In this document: positions 8,316 through 18,726 of the stretch, piece after piece
Layout: each line of letters starts with the position of its first letter
Numbering within the stretch: position 1 is the stretch's first letter
Assembly (NCBI GenBank): GCA_038249195.1
Contig: JBBRWM010000001.1
Location: forward strand, 62,001-126,000
Reading direction: 5' to 3'
DNA from: JAOUEA01 sp038249195
GTDB lineage: Bacteria > Actinomycetota > UBA4738 > HRBIN12
Length of the DNA stretch: 64,000 nt
Translations under genes and position numbers: made by a program
Notes under the pieces: model-generated
What the model saw: the letters and a program-made list of their open reading frames with translations, nothing else
Databases searched by the model: none
Told to the model about the DNA's origin: nothing

Positions 8316-9152
8316 TCATCGCGTAGGCGGCCGGATCGCCCACAGCTGATCCACGGGTCCGATCCCCTCCCCCATGGGCAGGCCACGACGGATCGCCTCG
8401 GTCACGAATCCTTTGCCCAGGCCAACGGCGTCCTCCAGCGATCTGCCCGAGGCGAGATGGGCGGTGATGGCGGCGCTGAGCGTGCAGCCGGTCCCGTGCG
8501 TGTTCGCCGTGTCGATGCGTTCGGCGCTCACCCATGTCTCTCCCGATCGATCGACCAACAGGTCCGCGGCCTCGGAGCTGCCCGTGATGTGGCCGCCCTT
8601 CACCAGGACGGCGTGGGGACCCGCCGCGAGGATCGCGGCCGCCGCCTTGCGCATGTCGTCTCGATCCCTCACCTCGAATCCGGCCAGGCCGCTCGCCTCC
8701 GGGAGGTTCGGGGTCACCAGCGAGGCGAGCGGAAGCAGCAGCGACGTCAGCGCCTCCACCGCGTCCTCGTCCAACAGGGCGTGACCGTGCTTGGATACGA
8801 AGACTGGGTCCACGACCACGTACGGGAGCGATGCCTCGCTGAGGGCGGCCGCGACGGCCTCAATGATGCCCGCGTTGGCCAGCATCCCCGTCTTCGCGGC
8901 GTCGACGCCGATGTCGCCCGCCACGCTGAGGATCTGGGCGGCCACGAGATCGGGCGGCATCGCCCGGTAGCCGCTCACGCCGAGCGTGTTCTGGACGGTC
9001 ACGGCGGTGATCGCCGTCATGCCGTAGACGCCCAGGGCACTGAACGTCTTGAGGTCCGCCTGGATGCCCGCGCCGCCGCCCGAGTCGCTGCCGGCGATCG
9101 TCAGGGCGCGGGCGCGAGGAGTTGCCGCACGGGGGCGATCGGTATCAGCCAT
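8316..9152 (-). CDS. thiD: Hydroxymethylpyrimidine/phosphomethylpyrimidine kinase
   Basis: The 278-residue ribokinase-family enzyme phosphorylates HMP to HMP-PP for thiamine synthesis. AGSDSGGGAGIQADLK near residue 20 forms the substrate pocket, VVDPVFVSKHG is conserved in ThiD, and NTHGTGCTLSAAI near 216 holds the anion hole and catalytic Cys region. The start overlaps the end of thiL by eight bases, so the two thiamine genes form an operon. The Val-Phe-Val-Ser-Lys-His segment differs from the common VMVAKSG, a minor variation. Confidence 0.94.
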   Translation of the reverse strand: MADTDRPRAATPRARALTIAGSDSGGGAGIQADLKTFSALGVYGMTAITAVTVQNTLGVSGYRAMPPDLVAAQILSVAGDIGVDAAKTGMLANAGIIEAVAAALSEASLPYVVVDPVFVSKHGHALLDEDAVEALTSLLLPLASLVTPNLPEASGLAGFEVRDRDDMRKAAAAILAAGPHAVLVKGGHITGSSEAADLLVDRSGETWVSAERIDTANTHGTGCTLSAAITAHLASGRSLEDAVGLGKGFVTEAIRRGLPMGEGIGPVDQLWAIRPPTR

Positions 9153-10107
9153 CGTGGAAGTGGTCCCATCCCCTCGGTTCGAGCGGCCGCTCCTCGCCGC
9201 TCGACGTCACCGCGACGAGGCCTGACTCGATGATGACGCCGATCCGCGTGAACGACACGCCGAAGGCCTCTTGCAGCTCCTGCGCGCAGGCATCCACCGC
9301 CGCGTCGTCCGGCAAGGTGGCGAGCAGCTCATAGTCCTCGCCACCTCCGAGGGCGTCGGCGCGTGTGGCGGCCGCCGCCACCGGCACGCGATCGACCTCG
9401 AGGCGGGCGCCCACCCCCGAGGCGGCGCAGAGTCGAGACAGATCCAGACCCAGGCCGTCGCTGATGTCCATCATCGCCGTGGCGCCGACGGCGGCGATCA
9501 CGCCGGCCTCCCCGACGCGCGCCGTGGGACGGGCGAGGCGGGCCGACGCAGCGCGCTCGCCCGCGTCCGGCGCCCGTGGAGGCCCGGCGGCCAGCCGCAG
9601 GCCCGCCGCCGCAGCACCCAGCTCGCCCGTGACCCCGAGAACGTCGCCGGGCCGAGCGCCGTCGCGGGTGAGCGCCCGCCCGGGTGCGACCTCGCCGACG
9701 GCCGTGATCACGATGGATACCTCGGGACCGCGGGCGAGGTTCCCGCCCACGAGCCACAGCGCATATTCGTCGCACGCGCTCAGCATGCCGCCGAACAGCT
9801 CCATCACCCAGGCTGCGTCGACGGAGCTGGATAGCGTGAGGGCGCACAGGGCGTAGCGCGGGGAGGCGGCCATGGCGGCGATGTCGCTGAGGTTCACGAT
9901 CACGGCCTTGTAGCCGAGGTCGCGCGCGGTGGTCGTGGCGAGACGGAAATGCGACCCCTCGACCAGCGCGTCCGTGGTGAGGACGAGGTCTCCTGAGCCC
10001 GGGCTCACGACGGCGGCGTCGTCGCCGACACCCACTCGGACCTCGGGCCCCGCGCCCGAGAGAACCTTGCGGATCGCCGCGAGCAGGGCGTCCTCGGAGA
10101 TGTCCAT
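9145..10107 (-). CDS. thiL: Thiamine-monophosphate kinase
   Basis: The 320-residue protein makes thiamine pyrophosphate from thiamine monophosphate. It shows the AIRS/PurM-fold landmarks VGDDAAVV near residue 30, the metal-binding TTDALVEGSHF near 48, NLSDIAAMAA near 70, GGNLARG near 118 and MDISDGL near 206. The ATG at 10107 gives the normal N-terminus MDISEDALLAAI. It is the first gene of the thiL-thiD operon and diverges from pckA; no TPP riboswitch was recognised in the 154 bases between. Confidence 0.94.
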   Translation of the reverse strand: MDISEDALLAAIRKVLSGAGPEVRVGVGDDAAVVSPGSGDLVLTTDALVEGSHFRLATTTARDLGYKAVIVNLSDIAAMAASPRYALCALTLSSSVDAAWVMELFGGMLSACDEYALWLVGGNLARGPEVSIVITAVGEVAPGRALTRDGARPGDVLGVTGELGAAAAGLRLAAGPPRAPDAGERAASARLARPTARVGEAGVIAAVGATAMMDISDGLGLDLSRLCAASGVGARLEVDRVPVAAAATRADALGGGEDYELLATLPDDAAVDACAQELQEAFGVSFTRIGVIIESGLVAVTSSGEERPLEPRGWDHFHDG

Positions 10108-10261
10108 GGCGTTGTCCGTTCCGTACAGAGGCTGCGCAGCGGCCTGCGCCCGGCGGCGCGCGGAGCCGCCGAAGCACGTTCGGTAGACTCTACGCGCACT
10201 CCCGTCTGTCCAACCCCGGCGCGCCGACGCCCGCTGGATCCCCCTGGCTAGGAGGCCAACG

Positions 10262-11761
10262 GTGGCTGAGCTCCACGTCAACCCCACGCCCGAAAAACTC
10301 AGAGCATTCGCCGAGGACATGCCCGAGACCGGGCTCTCCGCCTTCGGGAACACCAACACCCGGACCCAGGTCCTTTCCCGCAGCGCCGCCAGCACGTTCG
10401 TGGTGGACCGGGCGTCGAGCGGCAAGACCATGACGCGCAACGAGTACGACCGGATCGCCGCGCTCCAAGACGCCTACCTCGCCGAGCACGACATGCTCCA
10501 GATCGATGGCTACATCGGGAACGATCCCAGCATGCGCAGCGCGGCGCGACTCCTCATGGAGCGGCGCTACGCGAACGTCGCGGGGATGCAGCAGAAGCTG
10601 TACTTCCCCCGGAGCGACGGTGCGGAGCCCGAGGTGCAAGTGATCTACACGCCGGGCCTCGCGGCCGACGGCTACCCCGAGGACCGTCTCATCGCGGTGG
10701 ACCTAGAAAACAACGTCACGCGCGTCTTGAACTCGGACTACTTCGGCGAGTCCAAGAAGGGCGGCCTGCGGATGTGGAACAACATCGTCTACGACAAGGG
10801 CGGCCTGGCGCTGCACTCGGGCCTCAAGGTGATCCCCACGCCGCGGGGTGACAAGGTCTTCATGATCTTGGGCCTCTCCGGCACCGGCAAGACCACCACG
10901 ACCTTCACCACGCAGAACGGTTCCAAGCCCATCCAGGACGACTTCGTGGGCCTCATGCCCGGCGGCCATGCCTTCGGCACGGAGAACGGCTGTTTCGCCA
11001 AGACGTTCGGCCTCGACGCCGACCTCGAGCCGTCGATCCACGGGGCGGTCACGAAGCCCACCGCCTACCTCGAGAACGTGTACATGGACGCGGACGGGAC
11101 GGTGGACTTCTTCAACGAGAACTACACGAAGAACGGGCGGGCGGTCTTCGAGATGAAGGACCTGCTCTCCTACGAGGACGCCCGGAACGTGGGGACCGTC
11201 GATTACCTGCTGATCCTCAACCGGAACGAGAACATCATCCCCGGCGTGGCACGGCTGAACCAGGAGCAGGCCGCCGCGTACTTCATGCTCGGGGAGACCA
11301 CGGGCACCTCTGCCGGCGGCGCGGCCGAGGAAGGGAAGTTCTTGCGGGTGCCGGGAACCAACCCGTTCTTCCCGCTCCCCCACGGCCTGCAGGGCAACCG
11401 CATGCTCGAGCTGCTCGCCTCCCATCCCATCGAGACCTACCTCCTCAACACCGGGCGCGTCGGCGGCAGGGACGGAGACGATCGCTCGAAGAAGGTCAAG
11501 ATCCCCCACACGTCTGCGTGCGTGAAGGGCGTCGCCGAGCAGACGATCACGTGGGACGAGGACCCTGACTTCGGCTACCAGGTGGCCTCCGACGTCCCCG
11601 GGATCGACGACGGGGACCTCCTGAGGCCGCGAACGCTCTACGAACGGCAGGGCCGGACGGCCGAATACCAGGCGCTGGTGGAGCGGCTGAAGATCGAGCG
11701 CGTCGCGCGACTGCAGGAGTTCCCGGAGCTCTCCGAGGAGATCATCAAGGCCGTGGGCTAG
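10262..11761 (+). CDS. pckA: Phosphoenolpyruvate carboxykinase (ATP)
   Basis: The 499-residue enzyme converts oxaloacetate to phosphoenolpyruvate for gluconeogenesis. The kinase P-loop GLSGTGKTTT near residue 204 and the downstream QDDFVGL metal segment identify the ATP-dependent class; the GTP class common in studied actinobacteria has a different sequence. RYANVAGMQQKLYF and the C-terminal SACVKGVAEQTITWDEDPDFGY are also ATP-PEPCK features. The GTG at 10262 follows TAGGAGG. It appears to be a single-gene transcript. Confidence 0.93.
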   Translation: MAELHVNPTPEKLRAFAEDMPETGLSAFGNTNTRTQVLSRSAASTFVVDRASSGKTMTRNEYDRIAALQDAYLAEHDMLQIDGYIGNDPSMRSAARLLMERRYANVAGMQQKLYFPRSDGAEPEVQVIYTPGLAADGYPEDRLIAVDLENNVTRVLNSDYFGESKKGGLRMWNNIVYDKGGLALHSGLKVIPTPRGDKVFMILGLSGTGKTTTTFTTQNGSKPIQDDFVGLMPGGHAFGTENGCFAKTFGLDADLEPSIHGAVTKPTAYLENVYMDADGTVDFFNENYTKNGRAVFEMKDLLSYEDARNVGTVDYLLILNRNENIIPGVARLNQEQAAAYFMLGETTGTSAGGAAEEGKFLRVPGTNPFFPLPHGLQGNRMLELLASHPIETYLLNTGRVGGRDGDDRSKKVKIPHTSACVKGVAEQTITWDEDPDFGYQVASDVPGIDDGDLLRPRTLYERQGRTAEYQALVERLKIERVARLQEFPELSEEIIKAVG

Positions 11762-11791
11762 GTCGGTCCCGCGCCCGGGTTCAAGAGGTCC

Positions 11792-12112
11792 TCAGGCGCC
11801 GGGCGCCCGGTAGTTGGGATGCATCTTCACGGCCTCGTCGACCTCCTCCGGGGTGATCAGCGGTGTGACGGAGGTATGCGCGCCACCGGAGGCGGAAACG
11901 GTGAGGGCAAGCGCGGTTGCCGCGACGTTGTCGGGGAGATCCGCGATCACGATCACGTCGTCACTCCCGAACGCGAAGTGGAAGCTCTCCATGGTGCCGC
12001 CCGCGGCCGCGATCAGCGCCGAAGCGACCTCCCTGCGGGCCGATCCTCCCTCCTTCGCCACGCCCCGCACCCCTTCGAGCGTGTACGACACGTTCACCAG
12101 GTACTTCGCCAT
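11792..12112 (-). CDS. GYD-domain protein
   Basis: The 106-residue product opens MAKYLVNVSYTLEGVRGVAKEGG and continues with an alpha/beta ferredoxin-like pattern typical of small GYD-domain proteins, which may work as dimeric sensors but have no settled role. The expected second part of the fold, FHFAFGSDDVIVIADLPDN, is present near residues 44-62. It converges on pckA and lies 59 bases from the ABC permease, on the same strand. Confidence 0.8.
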   Translation of the reverse strand: MAKYLVNVSYTLEGVRGVAKEGGSARREVASALIAAAGGTMESFHFAFGSDDVIVIADLPDNVAATALALTVSASGGAHTSVTPLITPEEVDEAVKMHPNYRAPGA

Positions 12113-12171
12113 CTGCGTCTCCTCCCCGACCTGCGATGTGGATCACATCCTCATCTGGGCGGTGAAGCGGG

Positions 12172-12964
12172 TCAAGCCGTGATGTCGCGGCGGCGGAATC
12201 CGCCCACGGCAAGGCCCAGGAACAGCGCCGTATAGACGGCGCTCACCTCGAGTCCATGCGCCATGCCCGCAGCGTCGACGGGGAACCGGAACAGGCCGAT
12301 GAACGCGAGCCAGCCGTTCGTGGGCAGGTAGGGTTGGATCGCGTGCAGGCTGGGGATCTGGCCCAGGATCTGACTCGCGATCGCGATCACGATGGTGGCC
12401 ACGGCCGCGCCCGGTCCCGAGTCGGTCCGCGTGGAGATGAACAGCCCGATGCACGCGATGCCCGAGAGCACGGCGACCATGTAGGCCCCGGCCACGCCGA
12501 TGCGCAGCAGCGCCGCGCCCACCGGCAGCGTGGTCCCCGAGAGCGTCGGCAGGGGGTGCAGGCCGAATCCCACCGCCCCCGAGACCAGGCCGCTCACGAT
12601 GGTCGCGAGCACGAGCAAGCCCAGCAAGGTCATGGCCGAGGCGTACTTCGCCGTCACGAGCCGCGTGCGCCGCACGGGCCGCAGCAGGAGGTAGCGCAGC
12701 GTGCCGGCCTGCGCCTCCCCCGCCACGGCGTCGCCGGCGAAGAGCCCCGTCGCGAGCGGAAGGAAGAAGGGCTGTACCACGGCGAGGCCCGTCAGCGCCG
12801 CGTACAGCCCGCTCGTGGCGATCTGGAGCAGGAACGGCGGCGCGTCCTGGGAGTTCTGGGGTTCGGGGGGCGACAGCTTGATGGCGAGCACGATCACGGC
12901 CGGGATCCCCGCGATCGCCGCGGCGAGCAGCCAGGTCCGCCATCGGTGAAGCGCCTTCGCGAGC

Positions 12965-12978
<14 letters not shown>
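12172..12978 (-). CDS. ABC-2 type transporter permease
   Basis: The 268-residue membrane protein has about six hydrophobic segments and the QAGTLRYLLLRPVRRTRLVTAKY stretch typical of ABC-2 permeases, the membrane part of exporters for drugs, lipids or cell-surface material. The ATG at 12978 lies 14 bases inside the end of the ATPase gene, so translation is coupled. With the ATPase and the LolA/RseB-like protein it forms a three-gene export unit. Substrate unknown. Confidence 0.85.
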
Positions 12979-13905
<927 letters not shown>

Positions 13906-13909
<4 letters not shown>

Positions 13910-14964
13910 GCGAGCCGCTGGGCGTCTCCTCGCAGGGTGTCGAGTCCCACGAAGCCGAACAGGATCCAGGTGTGGCCGCCGGCGTCCACCGGCAGGACCG
14001 AGGCGAGCGGACCGGCGAACGGCAGCAGGGCGGACGCCTCGGGAGGAAGCGGCGAATCCAACCGCAGCGCCACGCGGGTATCGAACCCCGATCCGAACGT
14101 GCGGATGGTGGGGTCGGGGATCGCGTGCGCGTCGGCGGCCGGACGGCTCGGCACCTTCGGCGTCGAGATGGCGGCACCCGCGGGCGGCGTGAACGTGAAG
14201 ACCGACGGGTCGATGGGTGCATACGAGACCGAGGTGAAGCCCAGGTCGATCGACGGCTCCGTGGCTCCCTTCGCGGTGATCTGCAGGCGCAGCGGCAGCC
14301 GGGTCTCGGCATCGATCGCCACCGCGATGGAGCCGATCAGCGTCCGCGGTGACGATGGCGTGAGGACGAGCTCGTACGCCGAGCGTCCCGCGACCTTCTC
14401 GGTTCCGGACACCGTGGCGTCCGCATAGGGAGCCAACGCGGTGAGCGCCAGGGATGCGAGCTTCGTCGGATCGAACCCGTGTCCCCCGAGCGATGCGCCG
14501 CCGCTTCCGAACCAGGCGCCGCTCCCCGGAGCCGGGAACGGGAGGTCCGCGTACACGAGGCGCTCCGCACGCATCCCGCTGGAGTCCCAGTACCAGGCCT
14601 CCGTGTGGTTCGCCACGAGGGTCTGTTCTCCCAGGTCGAACAGGTGCGACACGCGGAGTCCGTCGGGCGAGCGCCAGACCTTGTAGCGCTGGGACCCCAG
14701 CAAGGCGCTCGCCGGACCGAACGCGCCACCGCCGAGGCCGGCGGGAAGCTCCGGCAGCCCGAGGTCGACCCGGGTCCTGATCTCCCCGGAGACGCAGACG
14801 GGGCCGGCCGACGCCGCCAGCGTGGAGGCGAGGAGCTCGCTGGGGGTAACGGCGGCGAGCTTCGGGTTGGGATCGGCCCGCACCACCGAGACGCCCACCA
14901 CGCTCAGCACCACCGCGAGGACCGCGCCGAGGCCGATCATCCGCGTCCGGGTCCGCTGCGCCAT
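13906..14964 (-). CDS. Secreted LolA/RseB-like lipoprotein-localisation-fold protein
   Basis: The 352-residue protein has an N-terminal signal or anchor (MIGLGAVLAVVLSVVGVSVV) and then a domain resembling LolA/RseB and DUF2092 proteins, with features such as YKVWRSPDGLRVSHLFDLG near residue 95 and AYELVLTPSS near 207. Those folds bind lipid or acyl chains in the cell envelope. Overlap with the ABC ATPase gene suggests it feeds or regulates the same exporter, possibly by carrying a lipid substrate. Role inferred from fold and operon only. Confidence 0.65.
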
Positions 14965-15038
14965 GGTTCCCTTGTACCACTCCGAGCCCCCAACGGTGGA
15001 GCCTTTCCACCGCGTTGGCGCAGGTTCGTCACATCGGC

Positions 15039-15374
15039 CTAGGACGGATCCTGGGCCCCGCCACGGTGTCCGAGGAACAGGCCCGCGACGAACTGCATCA
15101 CGAGGAAGATCAAGAACGTGAGGGGATACCACCAGAACCGATCGCGGAAGTAGTCGGCGAAGGCCCGACCTTGCAGGTAGGCACCGCTGCCATTGGGGTC
15201 CTTCAGGGTGGCCGACAGGTACAGGGAACCCGCGAGCGAGAGCCACATCCCCACACGCCCCACCACGAACGCGGCGAACAGCAGGTGGTCGCGCGGATCG
15301 GAACTGTCGAACGGCCTGCGGATCCAATGCACGAGCGAGCGGATCGCCATCGCGATCAACGCTCCCGCGAGCAC
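15039..15374 (-). CDS. Small membrane protein of unknown function
   Basis: About 111 residues with three likely membrane segments: the first 15 residues, a stretch around FAAFVVGRVGMWLSLAGSLYL and one at WWYPLTFLIFLVMQFVAGLFL. The start is uncertain; a GTG at 15374 lies 14 bases after the phosphoribosyltransferase stop and suits an operon, but CTG or TTG codons upstream are open. No family recognised. Confidence 0.6.
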   Translation of the reverse strand: MLAGALIAMAIRSLVHWIRRPFDSSDPRDHLLFAAFVVGRVGMWLSLAGSLYLSATLKDPNGSGAYLQGRAFADYFRDRFWWYPLTFLIFLVMQFVAGLFLGHRGGAQDPS

Positions 15375-15388
15375 GAGCTCGGCGATCC

Positions 15389-16024
15389 TCAGGCGTCCTC
15401 CCGGGCGTGCTCGAGAGCGGCTATGACCTCGGCGTCCGAGACCTGGTCGAACCGTTCGTACCACTGGCCGACCGCTCGCAGGTCGGCTGGGGTCTCGAGG
15501 ATCACCGCCCGGTCGCACTCGCCCTCCAGGCGTCGGCCGACGCTCGCGGGGCCGATGGGGGCGGCGAACCAGGTCTCGGACGCGCCGGCGGCGCGGGCCC
15601 GACGGAGGGCCGCGATCGCGGTGGCTCCGGTCGCGACGCCGTCGTCCGCGATCAGTACCTTCCGGCCGATCAGATCCGGCGCTTGGGAGCCGGCGCGATA
15701 CGCGGCCTCGCGCCTCGCCACCTCGCGCGCCTGGCGTGCGATCTCCGCCTCGAGGTAGTCCGGGGTCACGCCCAACATCGCGATCGCCACGTCGTCGATC
15801 ACCCGAACCTCCGCGGCCACGGCCCCGATCGCGAGCTCCGGGTTGCCGGGGGCCCCGAGCTTGCGGGTCACCACGACGTCGAGCGGTACGCCGAACGCGG
15901 CGGCCACCGGCGCCGCAACGATCACCCCTCCGCGAGGGATGCCGAGCACCACCTCGGGGGCTTCTGTAGAGGGGCGCAGCGCCGCGACGAGCCGCTCGCC
16001 GGCCTCCTCGCGATCGCGGAACAT
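15389..16024 (-). CDS. Phosphoribosyltransferase-family protein
   Basis: The 211-residue protein has the PRPP-binding loop VLIADDGVATGAT near residue 124 and the N-terminal GIPRGGVIVAAPVA motif of stand-alone type I phosphoribosyltransferases. These proteins are often fused to or near erythromycin-esterase or dienelactone-hydrolase domains; here only the transferase domain is present. Substrate unknown. The next gene downstream is a small membrane protein, 14 bases away. Confidence 0.85.
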   Translation of the reverse strand: MFRDREEAGERLVAALRPSTEAPEVVLGIPRGGVIVAAPVAAAFGVPLDVVVTRKLGAPGNPELAIGAVAAEVRVIDDVAIAMLGVTPDYLEAEIARQAREVARREAAYRAGSQAPDLIGRKVLIADDGVATGATAIAALRRARAAGASETWFAAPIGPASVGRRLEGECDRAVILETPADLRAVGQWYERFDQVSDAEVIAALEHAREDA

Positions 16025-16045
16025 GGCCTTATGGTGCCACCGCCT

Positions 16046-16110
16046 GCGCGGTTTGCCCGCGCGGTTTGCCCGCGCGGTTTGCCCGGGCGGTTTGCCGGAG
16101 CGGTTTGCCC
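16046..16110. repeat. Five tandem 13-bp repeats (GCGCGGTTTGCCC)
   Basis: Five head-to-tail 13-bp units run from 16046 to 16110. The first three are identical (GCGCGGTTTGCCC); units four and five differ at two or three positions. They lie between the divergent phosphoribosyltransferase and Lrp-like genes, so they may hold regulator sites or be a simple slippage expansion. Confidence 0.95.
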
Positions 16111-16163
16111 GGCCGAGCCTCCCGCGGCTAGCATGGGCGCCCTCGATCGAGCGGGAGGTCAGC

Positions 16164-16397
16164 GTGGTTCAGGCGTACATCCTCATCCAGACCGAAGTGG
16201 GCAAGGCGGCAGCGGTCGCCGACGCCGTTCGAGGGATCGCCGGGGTCACCGAGGCCGAGGACGTCACGGGGCCTTACGATGTGATCGTGCGCGCCGAGGC
16301 CAAGACGGTGGACGAGCTGGGCAAGCTCGTCGTCGCGCGCATCCAGGGCGTCGAGGGCATCACGCGCACGCTCACCTGCCCCGTGGTGCACCTCTAG
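16164..16397 (+). CDS. Stand-alone Lrp/AsnC ligand-binding (RAM) domain protein
   Basis: The 77-residue product is a complete RAM/AsnC_trans_reg domain with the beta-alpha-beta pattern VVQAYILIQTEVGKAAAVAD and the DVTGPYDVIVRAEAKTVDELG loop, but no DNA-binding helix-turn-helix. Such single-domain proteins assemble with or without Lrp partners and may sense amino acids. GTG at 16164 follows GGGAGG by six bases. Five 13-bp tandem repeats lie 53 bases upstream. Confidence 0.85.
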   Translation: MVQAYILIQTEVGKAAAVADAVRGIAGVTEAEDVTGPYDVIVRAEAKTVDELGKLVVARIQGVEGITRTLTCPVVHL

Positions 16398-16410
16398 GCG
16401 GGCGGGCCCC

Positions 16411-17532
16411 TCAGGCGTCGAGCTCGCGGACGCGCGCGTCCGCGGTGGACTCGGCGGCGTGGCGCTCGATCGCGAGCTCGAGGAGCCGCTCGATCAGGTC
16501 CGGATAAGGCATGCCGCTCGCCTCCCACAGCTTCGGGTACATCGAGATCGTCGTGAATCCGGGGATCGTGTTGATCTCGTTGATCCACGGCGACCCGTCG
16601 GTGCCCAGGAAGAAGTCCACCCGCGCCATGCCGGAGCACTCCACCGCGCGGAACGCCGTCACCGCCATGCGCTGGATCTGCTCCGCCAGCGCGTCCGGAA
16701 GCGGTGCGGGGACGCGGAGCTCCGCGCCGGCGTCGTCCAGGTACTTTGCGGCATAGTCGTAGAACGCGTGTCCGCGGGGAACCACCTCGCCGCACACGGA
16801 GGCCACCGGGTCGTCGTTGCCGAGCACCGCGCACTCGATCTCCCGCGCGGGCTCCAGGGCGCGCTCCAGCAGCGCCTTGCGCGCGAACCGGAACGCCTCG
16901 CCCAGCGCGGCGTCGAGCTCGGACGCGTCGGCCACCTTGGAGATCCCCACGGAGGACCCCAGGTTGGCGGGCTTCACGAAGACTGGGTATCCGAGCGCGG
17001 CGGCGTGCGCGCCGATGCCCTCGGGGTCCTCCTCGAGGTCGGGCTCGCGCACGACCTCCCACGCAAGGACGGGCAGGCCCGCAGCCGCGAACAGGATCTT
17101 CTGGATCGCCTTGTCCATCCCGACGGCGGAGCCGAGTACGCCCGCGCCGACGTAGGGCACGCCCGCGAGCTCGAGCATCCCCTGGACGGCCCCGTCCTCA
17201 CCCATCGGCCCGTGCAGGACGGGGAACACCACGTCGATCGGCTCACGGCTGCCATCGGCGGCGACGAGCTCCCCGGAGGCGCCCTCGCTCGCCAGCTCCA
17301 CGGCGCGCCCGACCCCTTCGGTGACCTCGGGCAGGCGGCCGGACTCGGCCGGCAGCGCGGGCGGCCCCGCCAGCACGTGCCAGCGGCCCCGCTTCGTGAT
17401 GCCGATCGGCACGACCTCGTTGCGCTCAGGATCGAGCGCGTCGATCACCGAGCGCGCGGATAGACAGGAGATCTCGTGCTCGGCGGAGCGGCCGCCGAAC
17501 AGTACGGCCACCCGTCGCTTGGGGCCGCTCAC
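16411..17532 (-). CDS. ddl: D-alanine--D-alanine ligase
   Basis: The 373-residue ATP-grasp enzyme makes D-Ala-D-Ala for peptidoglycan. FGGRSAEHEISCLSA near residue 12, PVLHGPMGEDGAVQG near 105, KPANLGSSVGISK near 184 and the metal-binding INEINTIPGFTTISMYP near 324 are all present. The GTG at 17532 overlaps the stop of the PLP enzyme gene (GTGA). The C-terminal RHAAESTADARVRELDA tail looks like a usual variable end. Confidence 0.95.
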   Translation of the reverse strand: MSGPKRRVAVLFGGRSAEHEISCLSARSVIDALDPERNEVVPIGITKRGRWHVLAGPPALPAESGRLPEVTEGVGRAVELASEGASGELVAADGSREPIDVVFPVLHGPMGEDGAVQGMLELAGVPYVGAGVLGSAVGMDKAIQKILFAAAGLPVLAWEVVREPDLEEDPEGIGAHAAALGYPVFVKPANLGSSVGISKVADASELDAALGEAFRFARKALLERALEPAREIECAVLGNDDPVASVCGEVVPRGHAFYDYAAKYLDDAGAELRVPAPLPDALAEQIQRMAVTAFRAVECSGMARVDFFLGTDGSPWINEINTIPGFTTISMYPKLWEASGMPYPDLIERLLELAIERHAAESTADARVRELDA

Positions 17533-18713
17533 ACGCGCTCCAGCGCTCGCGCGACGTCCTCGAGGAGGTCGTCGGCGTCCTCGATGCCCGCCGACACGCG
17601 CACGAGCCCATCGGCGATCCCCGCGGCGCGGCGAACCTCGGGGTCCATCTGCCGGTGGGTCGTCGAGGCGGCGTGTCCGACCAGCGTGTGCGTCCCGCCC
17701 AGGCTCGTGGCCACCCACGCCAACTCGAGGCCGTCGCAGAAGCGTTGACCGCCCTCCACGCCGCCCTCGACCTCTACGGCGAGCATGCCGCCGAACCCCC
17801 GGGCGCCGAACATCGCGACCGCCGTCTCGTGGTCGGGGTGTGACTCGAGGCCCGGGTACCAGACCCGCTCGACCTTCGGGTGCGCCTCGAGGAGCCTGGC
17901 GAGCGCCATCGCGTTCGTGCCGTGACGCTGCATCCGCAATCCGAGCGTCATGATGCCGCGCAGGCTGAGCCAGGCCTCGAACGGGGCCATCGTCCCGCCG
18001 GTGTCCAGCGCGGTGTCGCGCAGGAGCTCGCGGCCCTCTGAGGTGGTACAGACCACCCCGCCGATCAGGTCGTGATGGCCGCCCACGTATTTCGTGACCG
18101 AGTGCACCACGTGGTCGAACCCCATGCCCGCAGGGTTGCACAGGTACGGAGACGCGAACGTGTTGTCGACCACCGCCGGGATCCCGGCGTCTCGGCACAC
18201 GGCACCGAGCTCGCTCAGATCCGCGACCCGCACGTTGGGGTTCGCGATGGTCTCGACGAAGAAGAACGCGGCTCCCGGCAACGCCGCGCGAACGGCGTCG
18301 AGGTCATGGACGTCGACGAACTCGACGGCCACGCCGAAGCGCGGCATCACCTTCGTGGCGATCGAATGCGTGCCGCCGTAGAGCGCGCCCGAGCACACCA
18401 CGCGGTCGCCCGCCCTGGCGAGTCCCGTGAAGAGCGTGTGCACGCCCGCCATCCCCGAGGCGAATCCGAACGCGTCGTCCGTCCCCTCCAGGTCCGCCAT
18501 CTGCGACTCGAACGCCTGCACGGTGGGGTTCCCGTAGCCCCGGCTATAGGTGTAGCCGGGCTTGCGGAACGCGATCGTCTCGGCGTAGTCCTCGGAGCTG
18601 TCGAAACGATAGGTGGAGGTCTGGTAGATCGGGACGCTGGGGACCTGCTGGTCGATGGGCGGCGCCACCCCGCCGTGCACGGCCCGCGTCGAGAACCATC
18701 GCCCCTTGGCCAT
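17529..18713 (-). CDS. Cys/Met metabolism PLP-dependent enzyme (cystathionine synthase/lyase type)
   Basis: The 394-residue protein belongs to the cystathionine gamma-synthase/lyase family. SRGYGNPTVQAFE near residue 57 and the PLP lysine in SVTKYVGGHHD near 208 are conserved; TSLGGTHTLVGHAAST near 337 is the usual C-terminal part. The sequence alone does not separate gamma-synthase, gamma-lyase and methionine gamma-lyase. plsC lies 13 bases upstream and ddl overlaps downstream, so it shares their transcript. Confidence 0.9.
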   Translation of the reverse strand: MAKGRWFSTRAVHGGVAPPIDQQVPSVPIYQTSTYRFDSSEDYAETIAFRKPGYTYSRGYGNPTVQAFESQMADLEGTDDAFGFASGMAGVHTLFTGLARAGDRVVCSGALYGGTHSIATKVMPRFGVAVEFVDVHDLDAVRAALPGAAFFFVETIANPNVRVADLSELGAVCRDAGIPAVVDNTFASPYLCNPAGMGFDHVVHSVTKYVGGHHDLIGGVVCTTSEGRELLRDTALDTGGTMAPFEAWLSLRGIMTLGLRMQRHGTNAMALARLLEAHPKVERVWYPGLESHPDHETAVAMFGARGFGGMLAVEVEGGVEGGQRFCDGLELAWVATSLGGTHTLVGHAASTTHRQMDPEVRRAAGIADGLVRVSAGIEDADDLLEDVARALERV

Positions 18714-18726
18714 GATGCCGGCCAGC

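Noticed and set aside
10108..10261. TPP riboswitch before thiL
   Set aside because: No CUGAGA-type thi-box core recognised in the intergenic region.
16046..16110. CRISPR array
   Set aside because: Units are only 13 bp, directly adjacent with no spacers.
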